DNA from: Acidobacteriota bacterium
GTDB lineage: Bacteria > Acidobacteriota > Polarisedimenticolia > Gp22-AA2
Direction: 5' to 3'
Length of the DNA stretch: 7,724 bases
Assembly (NCBI GenBank): GCA_016202915.1
Contig: JACQNT010000148.1
Location: 1 to 7,724 of the forward strand
The notes beneath the pieces are model-generated. The model made no database searches. It worked only from the letters and a program-made list of their open reading frames with translations, and was not told the DNA's origin. Made by a program: the position numbers and the translations under genes. This document shows positions 6,696 to 7,724 of this stretch, piece after piece (positions within the stretch are counted from its first letter, which is position 1; each line of letters starts with the position of its first letter).

Positions 6696-7022
6696 TCAGT
6701 GCACGGTGGGGGCCGCGTCCTGATCCGGCGGGGCGGCCGCGCCGGCCTTGCCTCCCTTCCCGGCGGCGCCTTCTTTCGCCGCCTTCCGCTTCGTCCCGGC
6801 TTCCGCCGCGGCGCCGTCCCGGACCACGCCCTTGTAACGCTTCTCGAACCTCTCGACGCGGCCCGCGGAGTCGATCAGCTTCTGCTTGCCGGTGAAGAAC
6901 GGGTGGCACTTGCTGCAGATCTCGAGGCGCAGGTCGTCGCGTGTGGAGCGGGTCTGGAAGGCCTCCCCGCAGGCACAGGTGACGGTGACCACGCGGTACT
7001 GAGGGTGGATCCCCTGCTTCAT
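6696..7022 (-). CDS. rpmE: 50S ribosomal protein L31 (zinc-binding type) with low-complexity C-terminal extension
   Basis: L31 sits at the central protuberance of the large ribosomal subunit and contributes to contact between subunits. Residues 1-66 are typical of L31: MKQGIHPQYR at the start, then the zinc ligands Cys16, Cys18, Cys36 and Cys39 and the CHPFFTGKQK motif (39-48). All four cysteines are kept, so this is the zinc-containing (C+) form. The total length is 108 residues against about 70 in E. coli. The extra roughly 40 residues (67-108) are rich in Ala, Lys, Gly and Glu, look disordered, and end in Pro/Asp/Gln residues. The ATG at 7022 has AAGGAG nine bases upstream. The frame continues upstream to 7103, but that part is Arg/Gly-rich and not conserved L31, so it was not used. 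Confidence 0.95.
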   Translation of the reverse strand: MKQGIHPQYRVVTVTCACGEAFQTRSTRDDLRLEICSKCHPFFTGKQKLIDSAGRVERFEKRYKGVVRDGAAAEAGTKRKAAKEGAAGKGGKAGAAAPPDQDAAPTVH

Positions 7023-7031
7023 GTGATGACT

Positions 7032-7071
7032 CTCCTTCGGGCCCGGGGGCGCCGCCTCTCCGTGGCCCCCG
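7032..7071 (-). promoter_or_regulatory. rpmE leader: GC hairpin followed by Shine-Dalgarno
   Basis: On the minus strand CGGGGGC (7071-7065) and GCCCCCG (7050-7044) can form a 7-bp all-GC stem with a 14-base loop. The rpmE Shine-Dalgarno AAGGAG (7037-7032) begins six bases further on. Several bacterial lineages regulate L31 through structured rpmE leaders, so an autoregulatory element is possible. A short GC stem is easily found by chance at this base composition, so confidence is low. Confidence 0.25.
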
Positions 7072-7101
7072 CGGTGCCTCCTCCTGTCGCCGGAGCCGCG
7101 C

Positions 7102-7107
7102 ATTATA
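7102..7107 (-). promoter_or_regulatory. Perfect TATAAT (-10-like) in the rho-rpmE spacer
   Basis: The minus strand reads TATAAT at 7107-7102, 20 bases after the rho stop codon and about 80 bases before the rpmE ATG. It is an isolated perfect -10 hexamer in very GC-rich DNA. No TTGACA-like -35 exists at 16-18 bp spacing (that position overlaps the rho stop) and no extended -10 TG precedes it. It may be a separate promoter for rpmE-prfA-prmC-moeA, perhaps needing an activator. Confidence 0.35.
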
Positions 7108-7127
7108 GACGGTCCAGGGGCCCCGCG

Positions 7128-7724
7128 CTATCCCATGCTGTTCATGGAGGAGAGGAACTCCTCGTTGTTCTTGCTCTTCTGCATGCGCTCGATCAGGAGC
7201 TCCATCGCCTCGACGGGCGACAGGGAATTCAGGACCTTGCGCAGCACCCAGGAGCGGTCCAGCTCCTTCTTGCTCAGGAGCAGCTCCTCCTTGCGGGTCC
7301 CGGAGCGCGTGATCTCGATGGACGGGTAGATCCGGCGGTCGGCCAGCTTGCGGTCCAGGTGGATCTCCATGTTGCCGGTCCCCTTGAACTCCTCGAAGAT
7401 CACGTCGTCCATGCGGCTCCCGGTCTCGATGAGCGCGGTCGCCATGATGGTGAGCGACCCACCTTCCTCGATGTTGCGGGCCGCGCCGAAAAAGCGCTTC
7501 GGGCGCTGCAGGGCGTTGGCGTCCACGCCGCCCGACAGCACCTTGCCCGACGGCGGCACGATGGTGTTGTAGGCGCGCGCCAGGCGGGTGATCGAGTCGA
7601 GCAGGATCACCACGTCCTTCTTGTGCTCGACCAGGCGCTTGGCCTTCTCGATGACCATCTCGGCGACCGCGACGTGGCGGCTGGCCGGTTCGTCGAAGGT
7701 CGAGCTGACGACCTCGCCCTTAAC
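7128..7724 (-). CDS. rho: Transcription termination factor Rho, C-terminal part (cut by window edge)
   Basis: Rho is the hexameric RNA-dependent ATPase and helicase that ends transcription of untranslated RNA. The window holds the last 198 residues; E. coli Rho has 419. The frame runs open through the right edge, and upstream of the internal ATG at 7658 it reads STFDEPASRHVAVAE, a conserved Rho segment, so that ATG is not the start. Visible elements are the Walker B strand DVVILLDSITRLARAYN, the Q-loop region KVLSGGVDANALQRPKRFFG, ALIETGSRMDDVIFEEFKGT and the arginine-finger/R-loop region ITRSGTRKEELLLSKKE, then the usual C-terminal helices ending NSMG. The N-terminal RNA-binding domain and Walker A loop lie outside. 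The stop is TAG, the only non-TGA stop among the genes here. It is followed by rpmE after 105 bp, a frequent gene order. Confidence 0.97.
   Translation of the reverse strand, partial: VKGEVVSSTFDEPASRHVAVAEMVIEKAKRLVEHKKDVVILLDSITRLARAYNTIVPPSGKVLSGGVDANALQRPKRFFGAARNIEEGGSLTIMATALIETGSRMDDVIFEEFKGTGNMEIHLDRKLADRRIYPSIEITRSGTRKEELLLSKKELDRSWVLRKVLNSLSPVEAMELLIERMQKSKNNEEFLSSMNSMG

Noticed and set aside
7023..7103. N-terminal extension of L31 up to position 7103
   Set aside because: The ATG at 7022 has AAGGAG at nine bases and gives the conserved MKQGIHP start; the extension resembles untranslated leader.

Overview
This is a very GC-rich bacterial chromosomal segment (third codon positions are overwhelmingly G or C). 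Except at the left end, it looks like a housekeeping operon on the minus strand. The organism cannot be named from the sequence. A high-GC genome, a REC-PilZ protein of the kind expanded in myxobacteria and relatives, a phosphodiesterase fused to TPRs, and the order rho-rpmE-prfA-prmC all fit Acidobacteriota or a deltaproteobacterial/Myxococcota-like lineage. This is inference and no lineage-specific marker is present.

Layout, read in the transcription direction of the main cluster (right to left). (1) 7724-7128: the C-terminal half of transcription terminator Rho, cut by the window edge. (2) 7127-7023: a 105-bp spacer with a perfect TATAAT and a GC hairpin ahead of the next Shine-Dalgarno. 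(3) 7022-6696: ribosomal protein L31 (rpmE), four-cysteine zinc type, with an unusual Ala/Lys/Gly-rich tail. (4) 6695-6531: a 165-bp spacer holding two adjacent palindromes, an 8-bp inverted repeat whose arm touches the prfA Shine-Dalgarno, and a weak promoter-like sequence. (5) 6530-5460: peptide chain release factor 1 (prfA). (6) 5467-4559: PrmC, which methylates the glutamine of the release-factor GGQ motif; it overlaps prfA by 8 bp. (7) 4562-3330: MoeA, molybdopterin molybdenumtransferase, overlapping prmC by an ATGA junction. (8) 3272-2595: a two-domain receiver-PilZ protein starting at TTG, 57 bp after moeA. On the plus strand, (9) positions 2-2650 encode a large type I phosphodiesterase/nucleotide pyrophosphatase-like protein with a C-terminal TPR array. 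It is open to the left window edge, and its 3' end overlaps the receiver-PilZ gene tail to tail by 56 bp.

Functionally, rho, rpmE, prfA and prmC link transcription termination, ribosome composition and translation termination; RF1 and PrmC are enzyme and substrate. MoeA (molybdenum cofactor) and the receiver-PilZ protein (phosphorylation plus probable cyclic-di-GMP sensing) are less expected passengers, but the tight overlaps make co-transcription through moeA likely. I see no mobile element, CRISPR array, tRNA, rRNA or clear intrinsic terminator. I found no convincing new system. The points most worth a second look are the structured prfA leader, the tandem palindromes, the L31 tail and the phosphodiesterase-TPR fusion.
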